Positions 19,095 through 28,767 of a stretch of DNA of 64,000 bases are shown here, piece after piece. Within the stretch, counting starts at the first letter, position 1. Each line of letters begins with the position of its first letter. Location: NCBI GenBank assembly GCA_947503895.1, contig CANNFT010000012.1, forward strand, positions 1 to 64,000. The letters are read 5' to 3'. Under the pieces are notes generated by a model that was not told the DNA's origin, did no database searches, and worked only from the letters and a program-made list of their open reading frames with translations. A program made the position numbers and the translations under genes. The stretch is from an uncultured Saccharospirillaceae bacterium (GTDB taxonomy: Bacteria; Pseudomonadota; Gammaproteobacteria; Pseudomonadales; Oceanobacteraceae).

Positions 19095-19991
19095 ATGTAT
19101 CACCCTCTATTTTTAAATGGGACTTTGTTTCTGTGGGTCAGTTTAATGGCTTCCTCATTTATTGCATCAGCTTACATCGTTCCGTATGCATCACCCATTG
19201 TGAGTACTGGATTGCGGTTTTGGATTGCGGGTATTGTTCTTTTACCCTTTGTTGCGCCACGTCTGCGTCCCTACATGACGAGAAAGATTATAATTCGTTA
19301 CAGTTTTATATCTGCTACGTTGGTGATATTTTTTGTGGGGATGTTTGAGTCGTTAAAATACACATCTGCTTTTAATACATCGGTTATTTATACGGGTATC
19401 CCCATCATTTGTGTCATATTGGCAACTTGGCTCCTCAATGAGCGTAGTAACGCCTATAAAATGACAGGGTACGCTTTAGGTTCGGTGGGTGCAGTCTGGG
19501 TTTTGTTTGTAAGCCAAGGTCAGGATGTATTTGCTTTTCGGTTCAATCAAGGGGATTTGATATTCTTTGTAGCCAGCATTTTTTTAGCGGCCCATATTGT
19601 TCTTATTCGTAAGTGGGGGAGTTATGTGCCACCGCAAATCGGTGCATTTCTAATTTTATTGTGCGGATCGATAATGATGCTGCCGATAATGCTGATGTTT
19701 GGATCGCTGCAAAATGTACAATGGCAATCGTTGGCATTTTGGAAAATACTGTTGTTTTTGTCGATATTTACGACATTGTTCACGTTTTCATTGCAACAAT
19801 TTCTTGTCAGGACTGTAGGGCCTAACCGATTTATTGCATTCTCATATCTCATTCCATTGTTTGTCGCCATTGCACAAGGTGCGCTCACCGGTGGCTTGTT
19901 GTGGTATATTGCACCGGGGATTTTGTTAACCGGTTTATCATTGATTATCGTGTCGCGTGAGCAAGACATGAACGCAAAACCTCAAACATAA
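19095..19991 (+). CDS. EamA/DMT-family membrane transporter
   Basis: A 298-residue inner-membrane protein with about ten hydrophobic helices arranged as two EamA repeats (residues ~5-140 and ~150-290). Typical motifs are GLRFWIAGIVLLPF in the first half and PNRFIAFSYLIPLFVAIAQG in the second. The family exports metabolites or drugs; the substrate cannot be read from sequence. It lies 103 bp after the NAT gene and 18 bp before the Crp-like gene, so it is likely co-transcribed with the latter. Confidence 0.9.
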   Translation: MYHPLFLNGTLFLWVSLMASSFIASAYIVPYASPIVSTGLRFWIAGIVLLPFVAPRLRPYMTRKIIIRYSFISATLVIFFVGMFESLKYTSAFNTSVIYTGIPIICVILATWLLNERSNAYKMTGYALGSVGAVWVLFVSQGQDVFAFRFNQGDLIFFVASIFLAAHIVLIRKWGSYVPPQIGAFLILLCGSIMMLPIMLMFGSLQNVQWQSLAFWKILLFLSIFTTLFTFSLQQFLVRTVGPNRFIAFSYLIPLFVAIAQGALTGGLLWYIAPGILLTGLSLIIVSREQDMNAKPQT

Positions 19992-20009
19992 ACCAGAGAG
20001 GGTGGTGGT

Positions 20010-20606
20010 GTGACGCAGGAAGAAATTGAAAACGCATTTTTAGATTTTTTGCATCAGTCCTATGGCGTGTTCAATGCAAAAAGCTTTTCAGAGTTAGGTA
20101 TAGAAGGGGAGTTGAAGACGCTTCGTAAGGGGGAGTGGGTCATCAAACAAGGTGAACTGGCGCCTAACTTTTACTTTTTTGCTCAAGGGTTTGTGCGGTA
20201 TGTCAGCGTATCACCAGAAGGAAAGGAATTTACCCAATTTTTTTCGACGGCTCCAAACATTGGCGGATCAACGCGAGCCATGGTGATGGGAGTGAAGACG
20301 AATTTTTCAATTGAAGTATTGGATGATTTAATTTGTTTGTCTTTTAATTGGCAGCAATTTTTTAATGCAATGAAGCACGATATTGGGTTTCTTGAAACCT
20401 ATAGCCGAATGATGGAGAGACTCTTTATTTTAAAAGAGGAGCGAGAGTATGCATTTGTGCAAAAAACAGCAGAGCAACGCTATTTAGAATTTTTAGAAAA
20501 AAACGCACATCTTCAAGATCGAATCCCTCTTCATTTTATAGCTTCGCATATTGGTATTACACCCGTAGCGCTGAGTAGAATTCGCAAGCGGCTATCTGAG
20601 TATTAA
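20010..20606 (+). CDS. Crp/Fnr-like cyclic-nucleotide-binding-domain regulator
   Basis: A 198-residue protein starting at GTG, preceded by GAGAGGGTGG. Residues ~25-125 form a cNMP-binding beta-barrel (LRKGEWVIKQGELAPNFYFF, GFVRYVSVSPEGKEF). The C-terminal ~50 residues form a short HTH (HFIASHIGITPVALSRIRKR). The cAMP-contact PRS-type loop is not recognisable, so the ligand is unknown. Its position 18 bp after the transporter suggests it regulates the cassette. Confidence 0.88.
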   Translation: MTQEEIENAFLDFLHQSYGVFNAKSFSELGIEGELKTLRKGEWVIKQGELAPNFYFFAQGFVRYVSVSPEGKEFTQFFSTAPNIGGSTRAMVMGVKTNFSIEVLDDLICLSFNWQQFFNAMKHDIGFLETYSRMMERLFILKEEREYAFVQKTAEQRYLEFLEKNAHLQDRIPLHFIASHIGITPVALSRIRKRLSEY

Positions 20607-20678
20607 CGGTTTAGCTTTATTCATGCAACAAAACCCAGTAGAAGTGAAGTTTGAAGTATACAGGGTGGGCTTATATCT

Positions 20679-20707
20679 ATTGGCTGTACGAATTCCGTAC
20701 AGCCAAT
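20679..20707. terminator. 12-bp stem palindrome between convergent genes
   Basis: ATTGGCTGTACG and CGTACAGCCAAT are separated by five bases. The hairpin is perfect and lies between the Crp-like gene and the convergent SEC-C gene, ten bases before the latter's stop codon. No T tract. Confidence 0.5.
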
Positions 20708-20716
20708 CAACAGTGA

Positions 20717-21058
20717 CTATGCACCGCAACATTTTTTGTATTTCTTGCCGCTACCGCATGGGCAGGGATCATTGCGACTGGCTGCTTTAGTGGTCGTTGC
20801 AGACTTAACTTCTGATCTTTCTTGTAGAATACTCAGGTCACGAAGATTTTCATCCTGACTCGGGTCCACGGTAATGATGCTGGCCCAGTTATTCTCTTCG
20901 CAGATAGCTGCGATTTCTAGCTTTCTTTCTTCTGTTTGTACACTGATCTGTGCCGGTGCCTTATCGGTCCCGAGGCGAACAGTTTTCTGTACTTCAAAGC
21001 CTGGGCTGCTGTGCTCCGGCTTTTTCATTGACTTACCTTTATAAAAGAATTTGGACAT
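20717..21058 (-). CDS. SEC-C metal-binding motif protein (PBPRA1643-like)
   Basis: A 113-residue protein ending in a SEC-C zinc motif (DPCPCGSGKKYKKCCGA), the same four-ligand motif used by SecA to bind Zn and SecB or ribosomes. The N-terminus MSKFFYKGKSMKKPEHSS and central EICEENNWASIITVDP-like core match the family named after Photobacterium PBPRA1643, as far as I can tell by recall. Function unknown. Cytoplasmic, single gene. Confidence 0.85.
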   Translation of the reverse strand: MSKFFYKGKSMKKPEHSSPGFEVQKTVRLGTDKAPAQISVQTEERKLEIAAICEENNWASIITVDPSQDENLRDLSILQERSEVKSATTTKAASRNDPCPCGSGKKYKKCCGA

Positions 21059-21848
21059 AGATCACCATTGGGTAGAGGGAATGCTGGCTCTAGGTGTGTA
21101 CAAGGCATTGCATATGCCCTGGATGGTACAAAAAATAGCCAGCAAGTATCGAATTGTGAGCATTGTACCCTATTCGCGTAAAGGAAGCAGTATCGCTGCC
21201 GACGTATTCGCAAGCCTATGTAAATTGGTAGCTGACAGCAGATATACGATATTTGGGAGCCAAATGCCCGTACCACTGTGATGGGTGAGTGCCCGAATCG
21301 GGGTTTCCGAATCACGGCGCTATGGGCAAGGCCCACCGAGTCTCTCCATAGAGTTTCCGTACGCCCATGGCTTCGGATTTTTCATGTTCGAAGTAGCGAT
21401 TGTTTCAGACACGGATAATGGTCTAGAAAATATCAATATCCGAGTGTTTCAATTGTGTTAATTAAAAAATAAACTTTTTCAGTCCATTAAAGCGAGGGAA
21501 GAGAAAAGAAGGTTCAACATTGAATTTCTCACAGCATTGAATTGCGAATAAATAGAGCACCTACCTTAGCAACCATCTTTATCTGAACCTTCATCCATTA
21601 AGTATTTCATTTTGCTGAACACGGTGACCTTGATCTGTATTTAATTATTAGAACCCTTTGAAAAGACAATTTATTTTTGGAAACATATCTGTGATTTTAT
21701 GTTAAGGGCATATTGAGTCATTTAACGATCTTTGTCTGAATGATCATATTTATTTAGGCGCATTCAGTTGGACGAAGCGAACGGTATCGAGTACTTTGTA
21801 TTGGCTAATAAGATGAATTCGTTGGTGATTCAGTAGAAGGAATTTAAC
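21059..21848. other. Long intergenic region without recognised gene
   Basis: About 790 bp between the divergent SEC-C and lipoprotein genes. Short open frames occur, but none has a ribosome site or recognisable sequence. No tRNA, terminator or repeat was found. Confidence 0.35.
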
Positions 21849-23588
21849 ATGAACAGTTCGAAGAAAGTCTGCCTCCCTAGTCTCGCATTCACTTGCCTAT
21901 TTCTGAATGGGTGCGGTGCTAATAGCAGTGACGATGATACGCTGCCGAACGCTTCTGATTTAACAGCTCCCTCGATTATCGCTGTTTCACCCGATGATAG
22001 TGCAGATAACGTAGCTCTGGGCTCTGCCGTGGAGCTGGAGTTTGATGAGCATATCGCCAGAGAATCTGCCACGGTCGATAGCATTTCGGTCACTCAAGTG
22101 GGTTCTGCAGAAGCATTATCCGGCACGGTCAGCTTTCCCGAAGACAATCGCGTCTTATTTCAACCTTCTCAGCCATTACATCATTTGACGTCTTATTCGG
22201 TTACCGTCAATACGCAGTTGCAGGATCTAGCGGGAAATCCATTAAACGAATCTTACGAGTGGCATTTTACAACTGCTGACGCTGATTGGGGTGACGAGGT
22301 CTTACTGGATGCATTAGCCAGTACCGTAGATGCTCCTGAAGTGGCCATAGATGATCTTGGTAATGCACTCGTGGTTTGGACTCAATCTGAAAACCAAAAT
22401 ACTGAAATCTGGAGCCGATTTTATGACGCCACATTGTCTCAGTGGGGCGAGGTTAAGCAGTTTGAACGGCTTGAAAATGGTTATGTTAGCGGTGCAGCAA
22501 GCGTTGCGTTTGATCATCAAGGCAGAATGTGGGTGGTGTGGGTAGAAATGAATAATATTGATCATCAATTATTCGCTCGCTATTTCGACGTTGCCACGAG
22601 TCAATGGAGCGAGTCTTTTAACATCGGACCGGCAGACCTGCAAGCTCCTATAAAGATGCCGAATTTGTCATTCGATCAGTCCGGCAATGGCTTCGTTGTT
22701 TGGGCACAACAAGATTCTGATGGCTCAACGACGAGCATATGGCAGAATCGATTGGTTGCGGCAAATGCGCAGTGGAGTGGTGCCACTTTATTAGAGCATG
22801 AGCAGGGCGAAGCATTCGATCCTGTTTCGGCGGTTGATGGGCTAGGTAATGCGATGGTGGTTTGGTTGCAAGAATCGGGTGGTATCAAAGACGTTTGGGC
22901 GAGTCGATATCGTGCTGAATCGCAAGAGTGGTCTGATGCTCAAAAAATTGAGGATGAATTAGGTGAAGTGGCGCGAGTCATTCTCCCATATCCGAATATT
23001 GCCGATGTTGCGATGGATCATCATGGAAATGCGATTGCGGTTTGGTCTCAGGAAAAGAACGGGATTGATAGCATTTGGAGCAACCGATATGACGTGGCGT
23101 CCAATCAGTGGGGAGCGGCGACATTACTTGAGCAGAATGATGAGGTGGCGAGAATTCCGGTGATTGACGTCGATAAAAACGGAAACGCATTGGTGTTGTG
23201 GTATCAACCGAAAAACGGTCACACTAATGACGTTACGCATTTTGCCTTTTACGATGCGGTCGGTAATCGTTGGGATGATGCAACGGTATTGGATCAAACA
23301 GATTCCGTTGTGACGCACTATGGGCAGCAAGTGGCATTTGACGATAGCGGAAATGCGCTTGCCATTTGGGTGAGCAGCCATATTGGTGGTGAATCCGTTC
23401 GCAGTAAGCGTTTTGCTGGTGCTTCGGGCGATTGGGCGCAGTCAGAAACGATTAGCAGTGTGACGCAAGAACTAGGTGAGTTAGATATTGATTTTGATGG
23501 TCGCGGTAAAGCATGGTTGGTAAGAGAGCAAGCAGATAACGCTGAATCTGCATCCCCAGTCAGTGTGTATGCCAATCCCTTCGAGTAA
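21849..23588 (+). CDS. Lipoprotein with SbsA Ig-like domain and propeller-type repeats
   Basis: A 579-residue lipoprotein with a lipobox at LFLNGC. An Ig-like Big_5/SbsA domain spans ~40-130 (PDDSADNVALGSAVELEFDE ... LTSYSVTVNTQLQDLAGNPL). The rest is seven to eight imperfect repeats of ~55 residues with the consensus D-x-x-G-N-A-x-V-V-W-x-Q ... R-Y-D-x-x-x-x-Q-W, e.g. GNALVVWTQ, GNGFVVWAQQ, GNAMVVWLQ, GNAIAVWSQ and GNALAIWVS. This fits a surface beta-propeller, probably binding rather than enzymatic. AGAAGGAATTT precedes the start. Function unknown. Confidence 0.85.
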   Translation: MNSSKKVCLPSLAFTCLFLNGCGANSSDDDTLPNASDLTAPSIIAVSPDDSADNVALGSAVELEFDEHIARESATVDSISVTQVGSAEALSGTVSFPEDNRVLFQPSQPLHHLTSYSVTVNTQLQDLAGNPLNESYEWHFTTADADWGDEVLLDALASTVDAPEVAIDDLGNALVVWTQSENQNTEIWSRFYDATLSQWGEVKQFERLENGYVSGAASVAFDHQGRMWVVWVEMNNIDHQLFARYFDVATSQWSESFNIGPADLQAPIKMPNLSFDQSGNGFVVWAQQDSDGSTTSIWQNRLVAANAQWSGATLLEHEQGEAFDPVSAVDGLGNAMVVWLQESGGIKDVWASRYRAESQEWSDAQKIEDELGEVARVILPYPNIADVAMDHHGNAIAVWSQEKNGIDSIWSNRYDVASNQWGAATLLEQNDEVARIPVIDVDKNGNALVLWYQPKNGHTNDVTHFAFYDAVGNRWDDATVLDQTDSVVTHYGQQVAFDDSGNALAIWVSSHIGGESVRSKRFAGASGDWAQSETISSVTQELGELDIDFDGRGKAWLVREQADNAESASPVSVYANPFE

Positions 23589-23654
23589 TCGCCAATAGGT
23601 CCATCACGATCATGCTGTGGAGAGACTGCTTTAGAAGTGATTGAGATCGCTTAC

Positions 23655-23692
23655 ACATGCAGATTTTTCGAGTGAGAGGAAAATCTGCATGT
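23655..23692. terminator. 13-bp stem hairpin
   Basis: ACATGCAGATTTT is exactly complementary to 23680-23692 across a 12-base loop, between the convergent lipoprotein and receiver-domain genes. A weak T run (TTCT) follows, so bidirectional termination is likely but imperfect. Confidence 0.55.
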
Positions 23693-23745
23693 TTCTGCAT
23701 GTTGTTGAGAGGTTCACTCTGGGCCCCAAGAGCGACCGTAGAAGG

Positions 23746-25089
23746 TTAGAGTTGACCGATCATGCCATCGGTTGTGCGCGCTTCCAATGCGATTTCAAGT
23801 CGATGGTTCTTCATAGCGATACGATTCCATTCGCCTGCAAATTGCACTTCACTCATTTCAGGATATGGGAAGGAGGGTTGTTGTGAGCCCATTTCTTCGA
23901 TCATGATATGAATGTCAGGAAACTGGGTCTTAGCTTCGGATAGAAAATTAATGAAACCGATAGACGGCTCGATTCGTTCTTTAAACTCTTCTTCAGTGGC
24001 AATACTGCACTCAGAGAAGGGTGTATTGGCGGGTGCCATGATTTTTCGATCGTCATTGAGGGTTTGTTCGCAAAACAATCCGCTATGAAATCGCATGCGG
24101 ACATTGCCTTTGAATTGCATGGCATTTAAATGTTCGATTAATTCACTCGCAAGCAATAATGATTTCTCGCCATAAAGGCCTTCGGAATAGGCGATTTGTG
24201 TATCTCTATTCAACGCCCATTGAATCGCGGTGTAACGTTCATTGTGTTGGAGTCGTTTTTTCTGCAGCGTGAGCTTCTTAAGCTCCTCAACCGATTGCTT
24301 CAGGTCTTGCATTTGTTTTTGCTGCTCAATGACCTGCGATTTCAAATTGACACTGTTGTCCGACTGCCCCGAGAAGCTCATGAACCAAGGAATAATGGCT
24401 AGGATAACCAATGTAAGGGCGGTAATGGGGGCGAGTATCCCTGGCCATGCCAAAAAGCTAGCGTTATTCGCAGCTTTTTTACCTTTCATTGATTTAATCA
24501 GCTTTTCTTGATCCTGTTGTATGGCATCCCTTTGTTCATTCAACAACTGGGCGAACAGAGCGCGCATGGTGTCTTTTTCAAGTTCCTCACTCGCATTACT
24601 GGCCAGCGTCTCAAGGGCATTGGATACCTTTTTCTGCGAGGCTGCGGTAATGGCGGCTTGGCTTTTAAGGTTAATCGTTGCTTCTTCTTTGGGGCGTTCA
24701 ACAATCATATTCAGCTGAGTTAGAATTCGCTCAAGCTGGCTGGGTTTAAGCTTTTTCGGCAAAACGCCGACAGCGCCCAGTTTTTTCGCTTCTTCACGGT
24801 ATGACTCATCCCTTTTAGAGGTATACATCAGTACCGGAATAGCGTGGGTTTTGGTTTCTTCTTTAATGGCTTTAAGTGCCTGGAGGCCATCCATGCCGGG
24901 CATGATATGGTCCATAAAGATAAGGTCAGGCTGATGAGCGGCTAAGTATCCAAGCGCCTCTTCGCCCGAATCTGCTGTTTCTACCTTCATACCAAGGTCC
25001 AACAGCATTTCTTTTAAAACATACCGGGCCAATTTTGAGTCGTCTACGACCAGTGCGGTCTTGGCATTATCCTGCATATCTTGTGACAC
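23746..25089 (-). CDS. Membrane-anchored receiver-domain protein
   Basis: A 447-residue protein with an unusual plan. Residues ~10-128 are a complete CheY-like receiver (VVDDSKLARYVL, phospho-Asp60 in FMDHIMPGMDG, Lys in LPKKLKP). A linker with coiled-coil character leads to one transmembrane segment (~220-242, ILAPITALTLVILAIIPWF). A second coiled coil (KQMQDLKQSVEELKKL) and a C-terminal domain (~285-447) follow. That domain has a beta-alpha-beta pattern with Cys pairs (GLFCEQTL, PFSECS), perhaps a divergent OmpA-like fold in the periplasm. No kinase or HTH is present. It would couple phosphorylation inside to an activity outside, or be a sequestered receiver. Confidence 0.82.
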   Translation of the reverse strand: MSQDMQDNAKTALVVDDSKLARYVLKEMLLDLGMKVETADSGEEALGYLAAHQPDLIFMDHIMPGMDGLQALKAIKEETKTHAIPVLMYTSKRDESYREEAKKLGAVGVLPKKLKPSQLERILTQLNMIVERPKEEATINLKSQAAITAASQKKVSNALETLASNASEELEKDTMRALFAQLLNEQRDAIQQDQEKLIKSMKGKKAANNASFLAWPGILAPITALTLVILAIIPWFMSFSGQSDNSVNLKSQVIEQQKQMQDLKQSVEELKKLTLQKKRLQHNERYTAIQWALNRDTQIAYSEGLYGEKSLLLASELIEHLNAMQFKGNVRMRFHSGLFCEQTLNDDRKIMAPANTPFSECSIATEEEFKERIEPSIGFINFLSEAKTQFPDIHIMIEEMGSQQPSFPYPEMSEVQFAGEWNRIAMKNHRLEIALEARTTDGMIGQL

Positions 25090-25261
25090 AACCTAGGGTA
25101 AAAGGAATGGCGCTACTCTATTAAACAAGTGCGTATAGGACTCTGGAATTGGTCACATACGCTTAATTTAGGATAACAGTCAGGTTACATTACTCACAAT
25201 TTTGTGACCAGCTTCAAGTTTCCTTTGTGACTTGAAGCAGTAGCGTCGAAGGTTTTTTAGG

Positions 25262-25915
25262 TCAAAAGCGTATAACCAAAGGAAGATTGGGTCTCAAATC
25301 GAGTGTCTTGCATTGGATGTGGTGATCAAATTCAATATCCATACACAGCTCTTCACTGTGCTGCCAATTGACCACTTGCTGATTTACTAGCCGATTGAAG
25401 TCAACGGATTCCGGTTTTTGCTGTGATTGCAATGTTATGCCGCTACAGGTGCAAACTTGGTTCGAATGTTGGGATTTAAAGTTTGGTTGAATCCGTGACT
25501 TTGGGAAAGGAGTCGCAAACAGCATGGGCTCTAGCGGAAACGCTAAATTATCGCATACGCTGATGCTGCAGCCATTGGGAAGATAGGGTGGCTGAAAATC
25601 AAAACAGTGTTGTAAGACAGAGTTTTTTGGGTCATTTGGGGTTTCTCTAACGCAGAGTCCAAATGGAGAGAAACCGGATGTTTTCCATTGGCTTCTTTCC
25701 CATAGGCGGCTGGGTTCGATGGGTGGTGATCGAATTTCCTCTTCGTGACTCATCCAAATAAATTCCAACATAAATCCATTAAATAAAAACCGTCTGTTTG
25801 CAGTGCCTTGCCCTATATGTTGGTTTGGCGTCGATTCTTTAAAGCCATTTTCAACTAATTCATCGGCCACGTTTGCTTTTGGTGGTGAAAATACAAATAT
25901 GTGGTCTATTTCCAT
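25262..25915 (-). CDS. VOC-family (glyoxalase-like) protein
   Basis: About 217 residues from MEIDHIFVFSPPKANVADE, a typical VOC/glyoxalase opening. GQGTANRRFLFNGFMLEFIWM supplies the beta-strand with a metal-type Glu. The second half (MDIEFDHHIQCKTLDLRP) is weaker. These proteins bind metals and small substrates such as alpha-oxoaldehydes, or act as resistance proteins. A longer ORF from 25957 exists but lacks a ribosome site. Function not assignable beyond fold. Confidence 0.72.
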   Translation of the reverse strand: MEIDHIFVFSPPKANVADELVENGFKESTPNQHIGQGTANRRFLFNGFMLEFIWMSHEEEIRSPPIEPSRLWERSQWKTSGFSPFGLCVRETPNDPKNSVLQHCFDFQPPYLPNGCSISVCDNLAFPLEPMLFATPFPKSRIQPNFKSQHSNQVCTCSGITLQSQQKPESVDFNRLVNQQVVNWQHSEELCMDIEFDHHIQCKTLDLRPNLPLVIRF

Positions 25916-26307
25916 GGTGTAACCTGTGTCATGAGCGATGTATGTTGGGTTCGGCATACAACATCAACTAAAAACAGTGATGCTAAGCGTATGTTTTGTT
26001 TGTTTAGAGGATTTTAAAACGCATTACTTTGGTGTTTTGCTGGATGTTCTACCTCCATGGACTATCACTTGTTAACCACTTTAAATACTTGCGTACCCCG
26101 CCATAAAATCATCTTGGGTAATTACAGCCAATAAACCGAGTTGAAGTCATTTTAGGTGTCTACTTCCCCTCAATTCATGAGATATTCATTGAACTTAGCG
26201 CTTGAAGACTGTTTTAACCACAGTCCATTTCATGTGAATGACATATACTGAAGAGATTGGCCTTAAAAGTTTGGAACGTTAATGTCCATGTAAAGGGAAA
26301 CGGTCGT
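25916..26307. other. Divergent intergenic region
   Basis: About 390 bp between the VOC gene and the ATP-grasp gene. The likely promoters for both lie here, but no well-spaced boxes, RNA or repeat stand out. A TTG-initiated extension of the ATP-grasp frame to 26257 was judged unlikely. Confidence 0.35.
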
Positions 26308-27780
26308 ATGAGTTCAACGCAACATCCGCAAAGTTTTGATTGGTCAAAGTATGACGCTGGTCATTTTTACGATGAAATGATGAATGCTTCAGGCAATAGT
26401 CGCGTTGCAGCGAAGCGTTTGCTGACCTACTTAAATAAATACTCAAAAAAACGATTGCTTGCTCGTCAGGATGCTGCAAATTTGGCGATTCAAGAGATGG
26501 GCATCAGTTTTACGGTATACAGTGAAGCGGGCAATATTGATCGCTCTTGGCCCATGGACATCATTCCCCGAATTATTCCACTGAAAGAGTGGAAAGTATT
26601 GGAGCGTGGATTAATTCAACGTTTGACTGCGTTAAATTTGTTTATTCAAGATTTATACAATGATCAAAAAATCATTAAAGATAAAGTATTTCCTGCAGAA
26701 TTGATCAAAGGCTCAAAACATTTTATTAAAGAGTGTATTGGGGTTAAACCCAAGCATGGCGTTTGGGCACATGTCTGTGGATCAGACTTGGTTCGAGATG
26801 GCGATGGCACCGTGTATGTACTTGAAGACAATTTACGTGTGCCTTCGGGGGTTTCTTACCTGCTTGAAAATCGCGCAGTCACTAAACGTGTTCTCCCTGA
26901 GTTGTTTGGCCAACACCGTATTTTGCCCGTTGATGATTACCCTTCTGAACTGTTTTCAATGTTGGCTTCATTGTCACCTAGAAAGTCAGACAAACCCGAA
27001 ATAGTTGTTATGACGCCGGGTATCTTTAACTCCGCATATTTCGAACATGCTTATTTAGCCCAACGAATGGGAGCAGAGTTAGTAGAGGGGTCAGACATGG
27101 TCGTGGGTGACGATGATTGCGTCTACATGAAAACCATTCATGGATTAGAACGGGTTGATGTCATCTACCGAAGAATTGGCGATGATTTCTTGGACCCGGA
27201 AGTCTTCCGAAAAGATTCGGCACTTGGTTTGCCTGGCTTATTTCGCGCTTGGGCAAAAGGCAAAGTGGGGCTGGCCAACGCGCCGGGTGCAGGCGTGGCG
27301 GATGATAAGGCGGTTTATACTTATGTCCCTCAAATTATCAAATATTACTTGAATGAAGATCCGATTATTCCGAACGTGCCATCTTTTTTGTGCGATAACG
27401 AGAAAGACCGGAAATACGTTTTAGAAAATTTAGAGAAATTAGTCGTTAAACCGGCCAATGAATCCGGTGGTTATGGAATGTTAATTGGCCCTGCGTCGAC
27501 GAAAGCGGAACGCGCTAAGTTCACCAAGCTGATCAATGCACATCCACGAAATTATATTGCACAACCTGCATTGGCGCTGAGTACCGCACCGACACTTTGT
27601 GGTTCTGCGATTGAGCCACGGCATTTGGATTTACGCCCGTTTATCCTTCAAGGTACAGATCATTATGTCACGCCGGGCGGTTTAACGCGTGTCGCTTTAC
27701 AAAAAGGATCGCTCGTCGTGAACTCATCACAAGGCGGTGGAAGCAAAGACACTTGGATTGTAGACACGGAGGGCAAGTAA
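26308..27780 (+). CDS. Circularly permuted ATP-grasp ligase (COG2308)
   Basis: A 490-residue circularly permuted ATP-grasp protein of the type found with alpha-E proteins. Signatures are FYDEMMNASGNSR near the N-terminus, VYVLEDNLRVPSGVSYLLEN in the middle and the nucleotide-binding LVVKPANESGGYGMLIGP late in the chain. ATP-grasp enzymes of this group are predicted amide or peptide ligases. The start at 26308 is preceded by AAAGGGA. It directly abuts the alpha-E gene (the next start follows its stop codon), so it is co-translated with it. Confidence 0.93.
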   Translation: MSSTQHPQSFDWSKYDAGHFYDEMMNASGNSRVAAKRLLTYLNKYSKKRLLARQDAANLAIQEMGISFTVYSEAGNIDRSWPMDIIPRIIPLKEWKVLERGLIQRLTALNLFIQDLYNDQKIIKDKVFPAELIKGSKHFIKECIGVKPKHGVWAHVCGSDLVRDGDGTVYVLEDNLRVPSGVSYLLENRAVTKRVLPELFGQHRILPVDDYPSELFSMLASLSPRKSDKPEIVVMTPGIFNSAYFEHAYLAQRMGAELVEGSDMVVGDDDCVYMKTIHGLERVDVIYRRIGDDFLDPEVFRKDSALGLPGLFRAWAKGKVGLANAPGAGVADDKAVYTYVPQIIKYYLNEDPIIPNVPSFLCDNEKDRKYVLENLEKLVVKPANESGGYGMLIGPASTKAERAKFTKLINAHPRNYIAQPALALSTAPTLCGSAIEPRHLDLRPFILQGTDHYVTPGGLTRVALQKGSLVVNSSQGGGSKDTWIVDTEGK

Positions 27781-28710
27781 ATGTTGTCACGGGTCGCAGA
27801 GCGATTATATTGGTTTGCTCGTTATATCGAGCGTGCAGAGAATACAGCGCGATTATTGTTGGTTCACCACCAATTGACGTTAGATTTACCGGCAGATATT
27901 CACCCTGAATGGACCTTTATTGTGGACATATTGGGTGCTCGCGAGGACTTTGATAAAACAAAGTTGGCCCCAACGGAGCGCAATGTCGTATCGTTCGTTT
28001 TTGGCGATAGGGATGTTTCGAGTTCTATCTTTAATTCGATCATTTCTGCTCGTGACAATATTCGTACAACCCGAGAAGTCATGCCCAGTGAGGCTTGGGA
28101 GTATGTGAATAGTTTATTTCTCAGTGTGTCTCAGCGTGCGAATAAAAGCCTTCCCAAGAGCCAGAGGCATAAGGTGTTAAACGGTATTATTGGTGCCTGT
28201 CAAAAGTGCGTGGGTTTATTAACGAGCACGATGAATCACGATGAAGCCTATCAATTCATTCGCTTGGGACGCAACATAGAACGAGCGGATATGAGTACAC
28301 GTATTATTGACGCGAGTACCACAACGTTAGTGGGTGACAGTGACGAAATACAGCCCTATCGCAATGTTTTATGGCTCAGTATTTTACACTCTTTGAGTGC
28401 CTATCAAATGTACCGGATGAGTGTTCGCAGAAATATTGTGGCGGTTGAAGCGTTAAACTTTTTATTAAAAAGCGCGGTATTTCCTCGATCAACGGCTCAC
28501 AATTTAACCGTGCTGGAAGCCTGCGTGCAGGCCTTACCGTCACATGAGGCGGCCTTAACGGCCATTCAGAAGACCCATAAAAAACTACAGAAAGTCGACT
28601 TTAATGAGCTGAGTCATGATGGGTTACATCAGTTTATTGATGAGCTGCAAACTTATATCTTTGGCATTCATTCCCAAATCACGGAGACGTGGTTTAACCA
28701 CAATCGATAG
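27781..28710 (+). CDS. Alpha-E domain protein (DUF403, COG2307)
   Basis: A 309-residue all-alpha protein beginning MLSRVAERLYWFARYIERAE, the family signature. FIRLGRNIERADMSTRIID is the second conserved block. Families of this type partner with the circularly permuted ATP-grasp encoded immediately upstream, and are thought to make or modify small peptides (family knowledge, function not proven). The transglutaminase-like partner usually seen in the same cluster is missing here. Confidence 0.93.
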   Translation: MLSRVAERLYWFARYIERAENTARLLLVHHQLTLDLPADIHPEWTFIVDILGAREDFDKTKLAPTERNVVSFVFGDRDVSSSIFNSIISARDNIRTTREVMPSEAWEYVNSLFLSVSQRANKSLPKSQRHKVLNGIIGACQKCVGLLTSTMNHDEAYQFIRLGRNIERADMSTRIIDASTTTLVGDSDEIQPYRNVLWLSILHSLSAYQMYRMSVRRNIVAVEALNFLLKSAVFPRSTAHNLTVLEACVQALPSHEAALTAIQKTHKKLQKVDFNELSHDGLHQFIDELQTYIFGIHSQITETWFNHNR

Positions 28711-28735
28711 CGTCTCAAATATGCGCTTCAATAGG

Positions 28736-28767
28736 AACCGATAGAGGCTATATTGCCTCTCCGGTTT
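28736..28767 (+). terminator. Terminator between convergent genes
   Basis: AACCG-AT-AGAGGC pairs with GCCTCT-C-CGGTT around a short loop and runs into TTTT. It lies just after the alpha-E gene and touches the stop of the convergent Anbu gene. Confidence 0.7.
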
